Shown piece after piece: positions 49,741 through 58,474 of a stretch of 64,000 nucleotides of DNA (the first letter of the stretch is position 1; each line of letters starts with the position of its first letter). Position numbers and translations under genes: made by a program. Source of the DNA: Streptomyces pilosus (GTDB lineage: Bacteria; Actinomycetota; Actinomycetes; Streptomycetales; Streptomycetaceae); the NCBI RefSeq assembly GCF_014649835.1, contig NZ_BMTU01000006.1, forward strand, positions 372,001 to 436,000, read 5' to 3'. The notes beneath the pieces are model-generated. The model did no database searches, was not told the DNA's origin, and saw only the letters and a program-made list of their open reading frames with translations.

Positions 49741-51306
49741 ATGAAGTCGCTCGGCCACTGGCCCACCTCCCGCTGGCGCCGCTCGACCGCCGCCGCGGTC
49801 GCCGGGGCCCTGCCCGTCCTGGCCTTCCCCGCCCCGTCCCTGTGGTGGTTCGCCTACGCCGCCCTGGTCCCGTGGATCCTGCTGGCCCGTACGGCTCCGA
49901 GCGGGAGGCGTGCCGCCCTCGACGGCTGGTGGGGCGGGTTCGGGTTCATGCTGGCCATGCATCACTGGCTGCTGCCGAACCTGCACGTCTTCACGTTCGT
50001 CATCGCCGCCCTGCTGGGGGCGCTGTGGGCGCCGTGGGGGTGGCTGGTGCGGCGGCTGCTGGGCGGGGTGCCGTCCGCGGGGCGGGTCGCGGCCGCGCTC
50101 GTCGTGCTGCCCTCGGGGTGGCTGGCGATCGAACTGGTCCGCTCCTGGCAGGGGCTCGGCGGTCCCTGGGGGGTGCTCGGGGCGAGTCAGTGGGAGGTGG
50201 AGCCGGCGCTCCGGCTGGCGTCGGTGGGCGGGGTCTGGCTGGCGAGCTTCCTGGTGGTGGCGGTGAACGTCGCCGTGGCCGTGCTCGTCGCGGTCCGGCG
50301 GGCCCGGGTGCCGGCCGTGGCCGGGCTGGTCGCCGCGGCCGCCGCCACCTCCGCCGCCTGGGTCTGGTCACCGCGCCCGGACCCCGGCGACCGGGTGCGG
50401 ATAGCGGTCGTGCAGCCCGGAGTGGTGGCGGGGCGCGACAGCGCCGACCGCCGCTTCGACCTCCAGGAGCGGCTGACGCGTGAGCTGGCCGGCCAGGACG
50501 TCGGTCTGGTCGTCTGGGGCGAGAGCAGTGTCGGCTTCGACCTCGGGGACCGGCCCGACCTGGCGCGGCGGCTGACGGCGCTGTCACGCGAGACGGACGC
50601 GCGGATCCTGGTCAACGTGGACGCCCGGCGCTCGGACAGGCCCGGTATCTACAAGAGCTCCGTGCTGATCGGCCCGGACGGCCCCACCGGGGACCGGTAC
50701 GACAAGATGCGGCTGGTGCCGTTCGGGGAGTACATCCCCGCCCGTTCCCTGCTGGGCTGGGCCACCTCCGTCGGCAAGGCGGCCGGCGAGGACCGCCGGA
50801 TGGGCTCCGAGCAGGTGGTGATGGACGCGGGGGGCGGTCTGCGGATCGGGCCGATGGTGTGCTTCGAGTCGGCGTTCCCCGACATGAGCCGGCATCTCGC
50901 CCAGGACGGCGCCGACGTGCTGCTCGCCCAGTCCTCCACCTCGACGTTCCAGCAGAGCTGGGCACCGGCCCAGCACGCCTCGCTCGCCGCGCTGCGGGCG
51001 GCCGAGACGGGCCGCCCCATGGTGCACGCGACCCTGACGGGCGTCTCCGCCGTCTACGGTCCGGACGGCGGGCGCGTCGGCCCGGGGCTCGGCACCGGCA
51101 CGGCCGCCGCGCAGGTGTACGAGGTGCCGCTGGCGCACGGGACGACGCTCTACGTCCGCTTCGGCGACTGGCCGCCGTACGCGGCGCTGCTGGTCCTCGC
51201 GGCGTGGGGCGTCACCGGGGTGGTGCGCCTCAGGCGGGGCGCTCGTGGATCGCTCGTACCACCCGTTCGCACAGCTCATGGGTCGCCAGTGCGTCCCGGG
51301 CGCTGA
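49741..51306 (+). CDS. lnt: Apolipoprotein N-acyltransferase
   Basis: 521 residues. Six to seven N-terminal hydrophobic helices (about 15-220) precede a nitrilase-like domain with the triad Glu261 (VWGESSVG), Lys322 (YDKMRLVPFGEY) and Cys374 (VCFESAF). A last membrane helix lies near 485. The enzyme N-acylates the lipid-modified cysteine of lipoproteins; several lipoproteins are encoded nearby. Start ATG 49741 with GGAGG at 49727-49731. The 3' end overlaps the convergent oxidoreductase gene by 77 bp, and the last 25 residues look like non-conserved extension. Confidence 0.94.
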   Translation: MKSLGHWPTSRWRRSTAAAVAGALPVLAFPAPSLWWFAYAALVPWILLARTAPSGRRAALDGWWGGFGFMLAMHHWLLPNLHVFTFVIAALLGALWAPWGWLVRRLLGGVPSAGRVAAALVVLPSGWLAIELVRSWQGLGGPWGVLGASQWEVEPALRLASVGGVWLASFLVVAVNVAVAVLVAVRRARVPAVAGLVAAAAATSAAWVWSPRPDPGDRVRIAVVQPGVVAGRDSADRRFDLQERLTRELAGQDVGLVVWGESSVGFDLGDRPDLARRLTALSRETDARILVNVDARRSDRPGIYKSSVLIGPDGPTGDRYDKMRLVPFGEYIPARSLLGWATSVGKAAGEDRRMGSEQVVMDAGGGLRIGPMVCFESAFPDMSRHLAQDGADVLLAQSSTSTFQQSWAPAQHASLAALRAAETGRPMVHATLTGVSAVYGPDGGRVGPGLGTGTAAAQVYEVPLAHGTTLYVRFGDWPPYAALLVLAAWGVTGVVRLRRGARGSLVPPVRTAHGSPVRPGR

Positions 51307-52135
51307 GCACCCGGCCCGCGCGCACCGCGTCCAGGAAGGCGAGCACCGCCTGCTCGATCCCGCGCTGGCGCGCCACCGGCACCCAGTCCCCGCGGCGGCG
51401 CACGGTCGGCTGGCCCTTGTGGTCGATCACCTCGGCGAGGTTGACGACCTGACGCTTGGTGTCCTGCCCGGAGACCTCCAGGATCTCCTCGGCGGAACCG
51501 CTGAGGCGGTTCATCACCCCCAGCGCGGTGAAACCGTCCCCGGCGAGCTGGAGCACCACGTGGTGCAGCAGTCCGTCCTCGGTGCGGGCGCGCACGGTCA
51601 CGTCGTCGACCGGGCCGGGCACCAGGAAGCGCAGGGTGTCCACGACGTGGATGAAGTCGTCGAGGACCATCGTGCGCGGGTCCTCGGGCAGCCCGACGCG
51701 GTTCTTCTGCATCAGGATCAGCTCGCGCGGGTGGTCGGCGCACTGCGCGTAGCCGGGGGCGAAGCGGCGGTTGAACCCCACGGCGAGGCCGGTGCCGCGT
51801 TCCTCGGCGAGGGCCACCAGCCGCTCGGAGTCGGCGAGTTCGTAGGCGAGCGGCTTGTCGACGTAGGTCGGTACGCCCGCTTCGAGGAGCCGGGTCACGA
51901 TCTCCGGGTGGGCCGGGGTCGGCGCGTGCACGAAGGCCGCGTCGAGGCCCTCGGCGATCAGGGAGCCGAGGTCACGGTGGCGCCGGCCGGGCGGGAGGTG
52001 GAGGCCGTCGGCGACCCGTTCGAGCGTCGCGGGGGTGCGGGTCTGCAGGTGCAGTTCCACTCCGGGCTGCACGGCGAGCACCGGCAGGTAGGCCTTCCGC
52101 GCGATGTCGCCGAGTCCGATGCAGCCGACCTTCAC
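51230..52135 (-). CDS. Gfo/Idh/MocA-family oxidoreductase
   Basis: 301 residues. The N-terminal Rossmann fold opens VKVGCIGLGDIARKAYLPVL; DKPLAYEL carries the conserved EKP-like (here DKP) motif near residue 98. The C-terminal domain has an active-site-like His pair (HHVVLQLAGDG) but is shorter than in sugar dehydrogenases. It starts at GTG 52135 in a GTGA overlap with the upstream monooxygenase gene, so the two act together. The substrate is unknown. The 3' end overlaps lnt. Confidence 0.85.
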   Translation of the reverse strand: MKVGCIGLGDIARKAYLPVLAVQPGVELHLQTRTPATLERVADGLHLPPGRRHRDLGSLIAEGLDAAFVHAPTPAHPEIVTRLLEAGVPTYVDKPLAYELADSERLVALAEERGTGLAVGFNRRFAPGYAQCADHPRELILMQKNRVGLPEDPRTMVLDDFIHVVDTLRFLVPGPVDDVTVRARTEDGLLHHVVLQLAGDGFTALGVMNRLSGSAEEILEVSGQDTKRQVVNLAEVIDHKGQPTVRRRGDWVPVARQRGIEQAVLAFLDAVRAGRVLSARDALATHELCERVVRAIHERPA

Positions 52136-53367
52136 GGGGTGTTCTCCTCTGGTCCTCGCCTGCCGTGGTCCGCTGCGAGCATACGGCCTGCCTCCTCCGC
52201 GGATCCGCCCGGCCGGGCGGCACCCGCGGGCGGCCGCCAGTCGGCGATGCCGTCGAAGCCGCGCAGGAAGAGCGCCGGGGCGGTCCTGGACAACGCGATG
52301 AGCGCGCTGTCGCGCACGACGGTGGCCATGGGTCCGGTGCCCATGTTGAGGCGGGCCGCGCGCACCGCGCGGCGGGCGATCGCGGTGGTGCGGGGCAGCC
52401 GGGCCGCGGTGTAGGCGGGCAGGTCGGCGGCGTGGTGGGCGAGGGTGATCGCGTCCTCGATCGCCTGGTTGCCGCCCTGGCCGAGGGTCGGCGGCATGGC
52501 GTGCGCGGCGTCGCCGGCCAGGGCCACCCGGCCGCGGTGGAACGCGGGCAGCGGCACGGCGATGTGGTGGACGTCGTGGCGGAGTACGTCGCCGGGGCGG
52601 GCGGCGGCGAGCACCTCGGGGACGGGTGTGTGCCAGTCGCCGTAGAGCCGCAGCAGTTCGGCCCGCTCGTCGTCCGGGGCGCGCTCGCCGGCGGGCGCCG
52701 GCGCTGCGGCGTACGCGTAGACGCGGCCGTCCCGGAGCGGGTGCGTGCCCCAGATGCGGCCCCGGCCCCAGGTCTCGTGGGAGGCGAACTCCACGCCGGG
52801 GACGGGGATCACCAGCCGCCAGGTGGTGAACCCGGAGTAGACCGGCCCGGGGTGGGAGGGGAAGAGCTCGCGGCGCACGGCGGAGTGGATGCCGTCGGCG
52901 GCCACCACCAGGTCGGCCTCCAGGTCGCCGGCGGGGGTGCCGACCCTGGCGGGACGGTCCGGGGCACCGGGGTCGAGGAGCCGGGCGGCGGTGCCCGTGC
53001 GGACGGCGCCGGCCGGGAGCCGCGCGGCCAGGTGGCCGATGAGGGTGGCCCGGTGGAGCAGGACGAGCGGTCCGCCGAAGCGCTCGGCCGCCGCGGCGGC
53101 GCTGGTGCGGGCCAGCCACCGGCCGCCGGGCGCGCGCAGTCCGCCGTCGCCCTGCCAGGCCGCCAGGGCCCGGACGTCGTCACCGATCCCGATGACGTCC
53201 AGCGCGCGGAGCGCGTTGGGTGACAGGGAGATCGCGGCGCCGACCGGCTCCAGCGACGCGGCCCGCTCCAGGACCGTCACCCGCACTCCGCGCCGGTGCA
53301 GGGCGGCGGCCGCGGTCAGGCCCCCGATCCCGCCGCCGATCACGATCGCCCGCTCGAGGCCTGCCAT
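52132..53367 (-). CDS. FAD-dependent aromatic monooxygenase-like protein
   Basis: 411 residues. FAD motifs: IGGGIGGLTAAAALHRRG (13-bp-type dinucleotide fold at the N-terminus), the DG motif VVAADGIHSAVR near 150, and VALAGDAAHAMPPTLGQGGN near 280. This is the class A hydroxylase group (salicylate or 6-hydroxynicotinate hydroxylase-like). It uses NAD(P)H and O2 on an aromatic or polyketide substrate, unidentified. AGGAGGAG is complementary to 53371-53378. Two ACTAC-type dyads between it and the divergent TetR gene imply repression by that protein. Confidence 0.9.
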   Translation of the reverse strand: MAGLERAIVIGGGIGGLTAAAALHRRGVRVTVLERAASLEPVGAAISLSPNALRALDVIGIGDDVRALAAWQGDGGLRAPGGRWLARTSAAAAAERFGGPLVLLHRATLIGHLAARLPAGAVRTGTAARLLDPGAPDRPARVGTPAGDLEADLVVAADGIHSAVRRELFPSHPGPVYSGFTTWRLVIPVPGVEFASHETWGRGRIWGTHPLRDGRVYAYAAAPAPAGERAPDDERAELLRLYGDWHTPVPEVLAAARPGDVLRHDVHHIAVPLPAFHRGRVALAGDAAHAMPPTLGQGGNQAIEDAITLAHHAADLPAYTAARLPRTTAIARRAVRAARLNMGTGPMATVVRDSALIALSRTAPALFLRGFDGIADWRPPAGAARPGGSAEEAGRMLAADHGRRGPEENTP

Positions 53368-53386
53368 GGCTCCTCCTCCTGCCGGA

Positions 53387-53400
53387 ACTACACCTGTAGT
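53387..53400. promoter_or_regulatory. TetR operator 1 for monooxygenase operon
   Basis: ACTACACCTGTAGT, a perfect 6-2-6 palindrome 20 bp upstream of the monooxygenase start. Related to the dyad at 53420-53433. Confidence 0.75.
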
Positions 53401-53419
53401 GGACTCTGGGATCCAACGT

Positions 53420-53433
53420 ACTACAGCCGTAGT
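53420..53433. promoter_or_regulatory. TetR operator 2 over the tetR -35 region
   Basis: ACTAC-N4-GTAGT, a 14-bp dyad with the same half-sites as the first operator, 33 bp away centre to centre. It covers the expected -35 position of the tetR promoter, whose -10 is TACTTT (53442-53447). Confidence 0.7.
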
Positions 53434-53454
53434 GCGGCGGGTACTTTGGCCTCC

Positions 53455-54057
53455 ATGTCCGTACGCACCCCGGGCGCCGCCCGTGCCGATCTCGTCGCCG
53501 ACACCGCCCTCGCCCTGCTCGCCGAGCGCGGCATGCGCGGTCTGACCCACCGGGCGGTCGACGAGGCGGCCGGGCTCCCCCAGGGGTCCACCTCGAATCT
53601 GGCGCGCACCCGGCAGGCCCTGCTGGAACTGGCGGTCCGGCGACTGGCCGAGCGGGAGGCACGGGTGCTGGCACTGCACGAGATGCCCGACCCGAGGGCC
53701 GGCGCCGACTCCCTGGTGGACGCCCTCGCGCTGGCCGCCCACCGTGCGCTGACCGGCAACCGGGAGCTGACCCTCGCCCGCTACGAGCTGGCCCTGGAAG
53801 CGACCCGGCGCCCCGGGCTGCGGGCGTACTTCGACGCGGCCGGCGCCCGCTTCCGCGACCAGCTCACCGCCCTCGTCACCGGACTCGGTTCCACGGATCC
53901 CGAGCGGCACTCCCTGTCGCTGATCGCCTGGGCGGACGGCCTGATGTTCTCCTGCGTGGCCGGCTCGTTCAGCGCGCGGGTGCCGGGCGTCGCCGAGGTG
54001 CGCGCGGACCTGGAGGAACTGCTGGCCGGAATGCTCGGAGCCGAGAAGCCCTGGTGA
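53455..54057 (+). CDS. TetR-family transcriptional regulator
   Basis: 200 residues from ATG 53455. The helix-turn-helix (about 10-55) reads LLAERGMRGLTHRAVDEAAG followed by LPQGSTSNLARTRQALLEL, where the usual YxHF motif is replaced by SNLA. The C-terminal part is all-helical (TetR_C_6-like). TACTTT lies 7 nt before the ATG, so the mRNA is probably leaderless. It likely represses itself and the divergent monooxygenase/oxidoreductase operon through two ACTAC...GTAGT sites. Confidence 0.9.
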   Translation: MSVRTPGAARADLVADTALALLAERGMRGLTHRAVDEAAGLPQGSTSNLARTRQALLELAVRRLAEREARVLALHEMPDPRAGADSLVDALALAAHRALTGNRELTLARYELALEATRRPGLRAYFDAAGARFRDQLTALVTGLGSTDPERHSLSLIAWADGLMFSCVAGSFSARVPGVAEVRADLEELLAGMLGAEKPW

Positions 54058-54088
54058 AAGGGATCAACGGCGGGCCAGGATGGGCGGC

Positions 54089-54598
54089 ATGACGACCGAG
54101 CGCACCGAACCCGCCACCGACGCCGACGAACGCTCCATGCTGGAGGGATGGCTCGACTACCACCGGGCGACCCTCGCCCGGAAGTGCGAGGGACTGACGG
54201 ACGGGCAGCTGCGCACCGCGTCGGTGCCGCCCTCGGAGCTGTCCCTGATGGGCCTGGTGCGGCACATGGCGGAGGTGGAGCGGGGCTGGTTCCGCCGGGT
54301 GCTCGCCGGCGAGGACGCCGGGCCCCTCTACTACAGCGAGGCCGACCGCGACGGCGAGTTCCACCTGGGCGAGGGCGACACCTGGGACGAGGCCCACGCC
54401 ACCTGGCAGGCCGAGATCGACGCCGCCCGGCGCGCGGCGGCCGGCTTCGCCCTGGACGATCCGTCCCGGGCCGGCGACCGGTTCAGCGACGCGTACAGCC
54501 TGCGCTGGATCTACACCCACATGATCGAGGAGTACGCGCGTCACAACGGCCACGCCGACCTGATCCGCGAACGGATCGACGGCGCCACCGGCGAGTGA
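54089..54598 (+). CDS. DinB/DUF664-family protein
   Basis: 169 residues forming a four-helix DinB-like bundle. Candidate metal/thiol-cofactor ligands are a His in MGLVRHMAEVERGWF and the late pair in YTHMIEEYARHNGHADL, the usual three-His layout of the superfamily that contains mycothiol- and bacillithiol-dependent enzymes. The activity is unknown. ATG 54089 is preferred (AGGA at 54077-54080); ATG 54080 is possible. It follows the TetR gene by 31 bp. Confidence 0.88.
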   Translation: MTTERTEPATDADERSMLEGWLDYHRATLARKCEGLTDGQLRTASVPPSELSLMGLVRHMAEVERGWFRRVLAGEDAGPLYYSEADRDGEFHLGEGDTWDEAHATWQAEIDAARRAAAGFALDDPSRAGDRFSDAYSLRWIYTHMIEEYARHNGHADLIRERIDGATGE

Positions 54599-54701
54599 CG
54601 TCACCCGCGGCACCCGCGGGGCGTCCGTACGGGGCGGGAGATCACCCGTGCGGGGCATGCTGTGCCCGTCCGCCCCCTCCGGGGTCGCCGGAGCCAGCAG
54701 A

Positions 54702-55202
54702 GTGGCACGGGTGCATCGAACGACGACCACAGCAACGCTTCTGGTGACCGTGGCGGTCTCCGCCCTCTCGGGCTGCATGACGGTCCAGCGCCCCCTCGCG
54801 CCCGGTCCGGCGACGGCACCCACCCAGGGCGGCGGACCGCGCCCGGTGGTGGGGAACGAGACATCGATCGTGCAGGGACCGGCGAGCGAGGCGCTCACCC
54901 TGGTCGGCCCGTCGCCGTCCGCGGAGAAGTCCGCGTCCCCCTCGCACCGCGCCACCGGGACGGCGGCACCGGAGCGGGACACCCCCTCCGGCGGGGACGA
55001 CGGGCGGACCCGGCCCGCCCGCCCCGGGCCGGGCGGGGAGACCGTTCCGCGGCGCCCGCCCGTGGAGCTGCCGGGCGCCGGTACGCCGGCGCGGCCCGGC
55101 GCCGGCGCCCCGCAGGACCTCTGCGCGCTGGGACGGGAGTACGGCGGCTGGCGTGCGGACAGCCAGGAGGCCACCATCTGCCAGGACGCCTACGGTCCCT
55201 GA
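54702..55202 (+). CDS. Small secreted lipoprotein, Pro/Ser-rich
   Basis: 166 residues from GTG 54702. A basic start, a hydrophobic stretch (TATLLVTVAVSAL) and the lipobox LSGC give lipidation near residue 26. The mature part is a low-complexity Pro/Gly/Ser/Thr/Ala region of about 100 residues ending in a small conserved-looking C-terminus (LCALGREYGGWRADSQEATI) with two cysteines. No enzymatic domain. GGAG at 54690-54693 fits GTG 54702; GTG 54711 is possible. Exact role unknown. Confidence 0.75.
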   Translation: MARVHRTTTTATLLVTVAVSALSGCMTVQRPLAPGPATAPTQGGGPRPVVGNETSIVQGPASEALTLVGPSPSAEKSASPSHRATGTAAPERDTPSGGDDGRTRPARPGPGGETVPRRPPVELPGAGTPARPGAGAPQDLCALGREYGGWRADSQEATICQDAYGP

Positions 55203-55242
55203 GCGGGCCGTGAGCGGTGCTCCGCGCCGGGGGGCCGGGTCC

Positions 55243-55773
55243 TCAGGGACGCTGCCCGGGCAGCCCACGGTCCCCGGGCCTCCCGTCCTCCTCCAGCCGG
55301 ATCTCCAGCCGCCGGATGGCCGCCCGTACGCCTTCGCCGTAGCGGTCGTCGGAGAGGCCGCGGGCCGTCTCCCGGGCCCGGCGCAGATGGGTGCGGGCGG
55401 CGTCGGGGCGGCCGAGGCGGGCGTAGTCGGAGGCCAGGCCCAGGTGCAGCGACGGGTAGAGGGCGCGCACGCCGGGGGACGCCTCGTACGCGCTCCGGCG
55501 GTCGTCCGCGACCTCCTCGGCCGCGGTGAGCGCCCGCAGGTCCCAGGCGAGTTCGTCCCCGGGGTCGTCCTGGGTGTCGGCGAGGTAGTGGGCGAGCGTG
55601 CAGCGGTGCAGTGGATCGCCGCGCTCGCCGATCTCCGCCCACAGGCCGAGGAAGCGGCGCCGGGCCTCCTCACGGTCGCCCGCGTGGTGCAGCATCACGA
55701 GCTGACCGATCCGTGTCAGTACGGCGTCCGGCGCCGCCTGCCCCTGTCGCTCGGCCACCACGTCCTCCACCAC
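55243..55773 (-). CDS. TPR-like helical protein
   Basis: About 176 residues (GTG 55773 or 55770; a frame open to 55845 is less likely). Entirely helical, Ala/Arg-rich, with repeat-like blocks such as RTLHxx-style TPR segments: LYPSLHLGLASDYARLGRPD and AARTHLRRARETARGL. Similar small proteins are widespread in Streptomyces without assigned function. It converges with the lipoprotein gene with about 40 bp between stops. Confidence 0.75.
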   Translation of the reverse strand: MVEDVVAERQGQAAPDAVLTRIGQLVMLHHAGDREEARRRFLGLWAEIGERGDPLHRCTLAHYLADTQDDPGDELAWDLRALTAAEEVADDRRSAYEASPGVRALYPSLHLGLASDYARLGRPDAARTHLRRARETARGLSDDRYGEGVRAAIRRLEIRLEEDGRPGDRGLPGQRP

Positions 55774-55900
55774 CGCTCGCCGCCTGTCGTCCCCGACGCT
55801 AGCCGCAGGCGGGGGCGGGAGCGGAGAGGCGGCTCCGTGGCACACGGGGGGCCGGGTGCCGGACCCCGGCGAAGCGGTCCGGCACCGGGCCCGGGCGGCG

Positions 55901-56584
55901 TCAGCCCACGCTCGGCACGGTCCAGTCGATCGGCTCGTGTCCCTGCGCGGCCACCGCCTCGTTGATCTGCGTGAAGGGGCGGGAGCCGAAGAACTTCTTC
56001 GCCGAGAGCGGCGAGGGGTGCGCGCCCTTGACCACCACGTGCCGGCTCTCGTCGATCAGCGGGAGCTTCTTCTGCGCGTAGTTGCCCCACAGCACGAAGA
56101 CCGCCGGGTCGGGGCGGTCGGCGACCGCGCGGATGACCGCGTCGGTGAACCTCTCCCAGCCCCGCCCCTTGTGCGAGTTGGCCTCGCCGGCGCGGACCGT
56201 GAGCACCGCGTTGAGCAGCAGCACGCCCTGCTCGGCCCACGGCATCAGGTACCCGTTGTCCGGGACGGGCGTGCCGAGCTCGGCGTGCATCTCCTTGTAG
56301 ATGTTGCGCAGGGACGGGGGGATCCGCACGCCCGGCCGGACCGAGAAGCACAGGCCGTGACCCTGGCCCTCGCCGTGGTACGGGTCCTGGCCGAGGACCA
56401 GGACCTTCACCTTGTCGTACGGCGTGGCGTCCAGCGCCGCGAAGACCTCCTCGCGCGGCGGGTAGACGGGACCCTTCGCCCGCTCCTCCTCGACGAACGC
56501 GGTCAGCTCCTTGAAGTAGGGCTGCTGCAGTTCGTCGCCCAGAACCCCGCGCCAGGACTCGGGCAGCATGGCGATGTCGGTCAC
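55901..56584 (-). CDS. ung: Uracil-DNA glycosylase (family 1)
   Basis: 227 residues. GQDPYHGEGQGHGLCFSV (Asp67 of the water-activating loop), the VLLLNAVLTVR block and GAHPSPLSA (catalytic His loop) are canonical. The enzyme excises uracil from DNA arising by dCMP deamination or dUTP use. GTG 56584 matches the family N-terminus. Together with the Mug-type enzyme at the left of the window the region encodes two uracil-removing activities. Confidence 0.97.
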   Translation of the reverse strand: MTDIAMLPESWRGVLGDELQQPYFKELTAFVEEERAKGPVYPPREEVFAALDATPYDKVKVLVLGQDPYHGEGQGHGLCFSVRPGVRIPPSLRNIYKEMHAELGTPVPDNGYLMPWAEQGVLLLNAVLTVRAGEANSHKGRGWERFTDAVIRAVADRPDPAVFVLWGNYAQKKLPLIDESRHVVVKGAHPSPLSAKKFFGSRPFTQINEAVAAQGHEPIDWTVPSVG

Positions 56585-56674
56585 GTCAATGTCCTCACGT
56601 GTGCGGTCACTTCGAGGTCACTGAACCTACAGGCGACCACTGACATCCTGCCCCGCGGCCGACAACGCCCGGTG

Positions 56675-58261
56675 CTACCAGCTGGTCTTCCGGGACAACT
56701 GCCACAGCATCATGATCGTGGAGGGGTCCATCGACCGCTCCGCGCCCGAGACGTCCCGGCTCGCCGCCACGTACTGCCGGCCCTGCCACAGGGGCAGCAG
56801 CCGCGCGTCGTCGACGAGGATCTGCTGGGCCTCCTCGAACTGCTTCACCACGTTGCCCCGGTCGCTCTCCCGGCGCGAGCTGGGCAGCAGCTTGTTGGTG
56901 ATCTCGGTGGCCTCGTAGGGCGTGCCGAGCGCGTTCTGCTTGCCGACGAAGGGGGCGATGAAGTTGTCCGCGTCGGGGAAGTCGGGGGACCAGCCACGCC
57001 CGAACACCGGATACTCGCCGTTCTGGTAGCCCTCGACGTACGTCTTCCAGGGGCGGCTCTTGAGCGTGACGTCGAACAGCTTCGACGCCTCCAGCTGCTT
57101 CTCGATCTCCTTGAACTCCTGCGCGGTCTCGGAGCCGTAGCGGTCGGTGGTGTACCAGAGGGTGAGCGGGACCGGTTCGGTGATGCCCGCGTCGGTCAGG
57201 ATGTCCCGGGCCTTTTCGGCGCTGGGCTCGCCGTAGTCGTCGAAGAAGCCGGTGGTGTGCCCGGTCAGGCCCTTGGGGACCATGGAGTACAGCGGGTCGA
57301 CGGTGTCCCGGTAGACCTTGTGCGCGATCGCCGCGCGGTCGAGGACCTGCGCGATGGCCTGGCGCACCTCCTTCTTGCCGGCCCACCGGTCCTTCGGGTT
57401 GAACACCAGGTAGTTGATGTCGGTCCCGGTGCCCTCGATGAGCTGGATCTCCTGCTCCTTGGAGGCCCTGCCCTGGAAGTCGATGACGTCGCCCGCGGCC
57501 AGACCCCGGTAGGTCAGGTCGATCTCCCTGTCCCGCAGCGCCTTGACCATGGTGGCGGATTCCTGGAAGTAGCGCACGGTCACCGCGCTGTTCTTCCGGT
57601 CGGCGAAGCCCTTGTAGCGGTCGTTGCGGACCAGTTCGGCCCGCTTCCCGTCCTCGTACGCCTGCAGCGTGTACGGCCCGGAGCCGACGACGTCGGTCCC
57701 CTCACGCAGCGCGTCCGCCGGATAGGACTCCGGGTCGACGATCGACATCGCGGGGGTGGCGAGCACGAACGGGAAGGTGGCGTCGGGCTTGTTGAGGTAG
57801 AAGACGACCTCGCGCTCGCTGGGCGCCTGCACCCTCTCCAGGCTACCCAGGAGGCCGGCCGGACCGCCGTTGACGTTGATCTCCCGGATCCGGTCGATCG
57901 AGTGCTTGACCGCCTTGGCGTCCAGGGTGCCGCCGTCGGAGAACTTCAGGCCCGCGCGCAGTTCGCAGCGGAAGACCTGGTTGGAGCTGTCGGAGAACTC
58001 GCAGCTCTCCGCGGCGTCCGGCTGCGGAGTGGTCGCACCGACCGGGTAACTCAGCAGCGTCTGGTAGATGTTGCGGAACAGCTCCCAGGAGCTGTCCCAG
58101 GAGGCGGCAGGATCCAGCGTGCTGGGCGAGCTGGTGGTTCCCACGACGATAGGTCCCTCGTCGTCCGGATCGCCGGACGACAGGACGCCGCATCCGGTCA
58201 TCAGGGACGATATGGACGCGATGGCCGCCACCCGCCGCAGGCATCGGTTCCGGTTGAACAC
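56675..58261 (-). CDS. ABC transporter solute-binding lipoprotein, family 5
   Basis: 528 residues. A basic N-terminus, hydrophobic core and lipobox LMTGC (lipid Cys near residue 24) are followed by a SBP_bac_5 domain: GTTSSPSTLDPAASWDSSW, LRAGLKFSDGGTLDAKAV, GRGWSPDFPDADNF. These proteins bind peptides, nickel or opines for ABC importers. No permease or ATPase gene is adjacent, so this is an orphan receptor here. GTG 58261 is chosen since GAGGAG lies about 8 nt upstream; GTG 58267 is too close to it. Confidence 0.9.
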   Translation of the reverse strand: MFNRNRCLRRVAAIASISSLMTGCGVLSSGDPDDEGPIVVGTTSSPSTLDPAASWDSSWELFRNIYQTLLSYPVGATTPQPDAAESCEFSDSSNQVFRCELRAGLKFSDGGTLDAKAVKHSIDRIREINVNGGPAGLLGSLERVQAPSEREVVFYLNKPDATFPFVLATPAMSIVDPESYPADALREGTDVVGSGPYTLQAYEDGKRAELVRNDRYKGFADRKNSAVTVRYFQESATMVKALRDREIDLTYRGLAAGDVIDFQGRASKEQEIQLIEGTGTDINYLVFNPKDRWAGKKEVRQAIAQVLDRAAIAHKVYRDTVDPLYSMVPKGLTGHTTGFFDDYGEPSAEKARDILTDAGITEPVPLTLWYTTDRYGSETAQEFKEIEKQLEASKLFDVTLKSRPWKTYVEGYQNGEYPVFGRGWSPDFPDADNFIAPFVGKQNALGTPYEATEITNKLLPSSRRESDRGNVVKQFEEAQQILVDDARLLPLWQGRQYVAASRDVSGAERSMDPSTIMMLWQLSRKTSW

Positions 58262-58398
58262 GCGCACGCTCCTCGATCTGCCATGCCAAGGGTCGGCAGA
58301 CCATACCGCAGTGATGCGCCCGCTGACCCTCCTCCGTACGGCCCTTGAGATCAACTTGCGATGACTACGTTGTCACGCGGCGTCGCCGGCCGGATACG

Positions 58399-58439
58399 CC
58401 GACACGGACGCCGTTTTCGTCAACGGGCGCCCGTGTCGG
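58399..58439 (-). terminator. Hairpin terminator of the SDR pair
   Basis: CCGACACGG pairs with CCGTGTCGG (9 bp), extended inward by CGCCGTT/AACGGGCG with one bulged G. It lies 36 bp beyond the stop of the leftward SDR gene. Confidence 0.65.
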
Positions 58440-58474
58440 GACCGGCTCGCGCGCGGGTGCGCGGGTGATCCGGC

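Noticed and set aside
55856..58348. 830-codon rightward frame
   Set aside because: Antisense to ung and the solute-binding protein gene.
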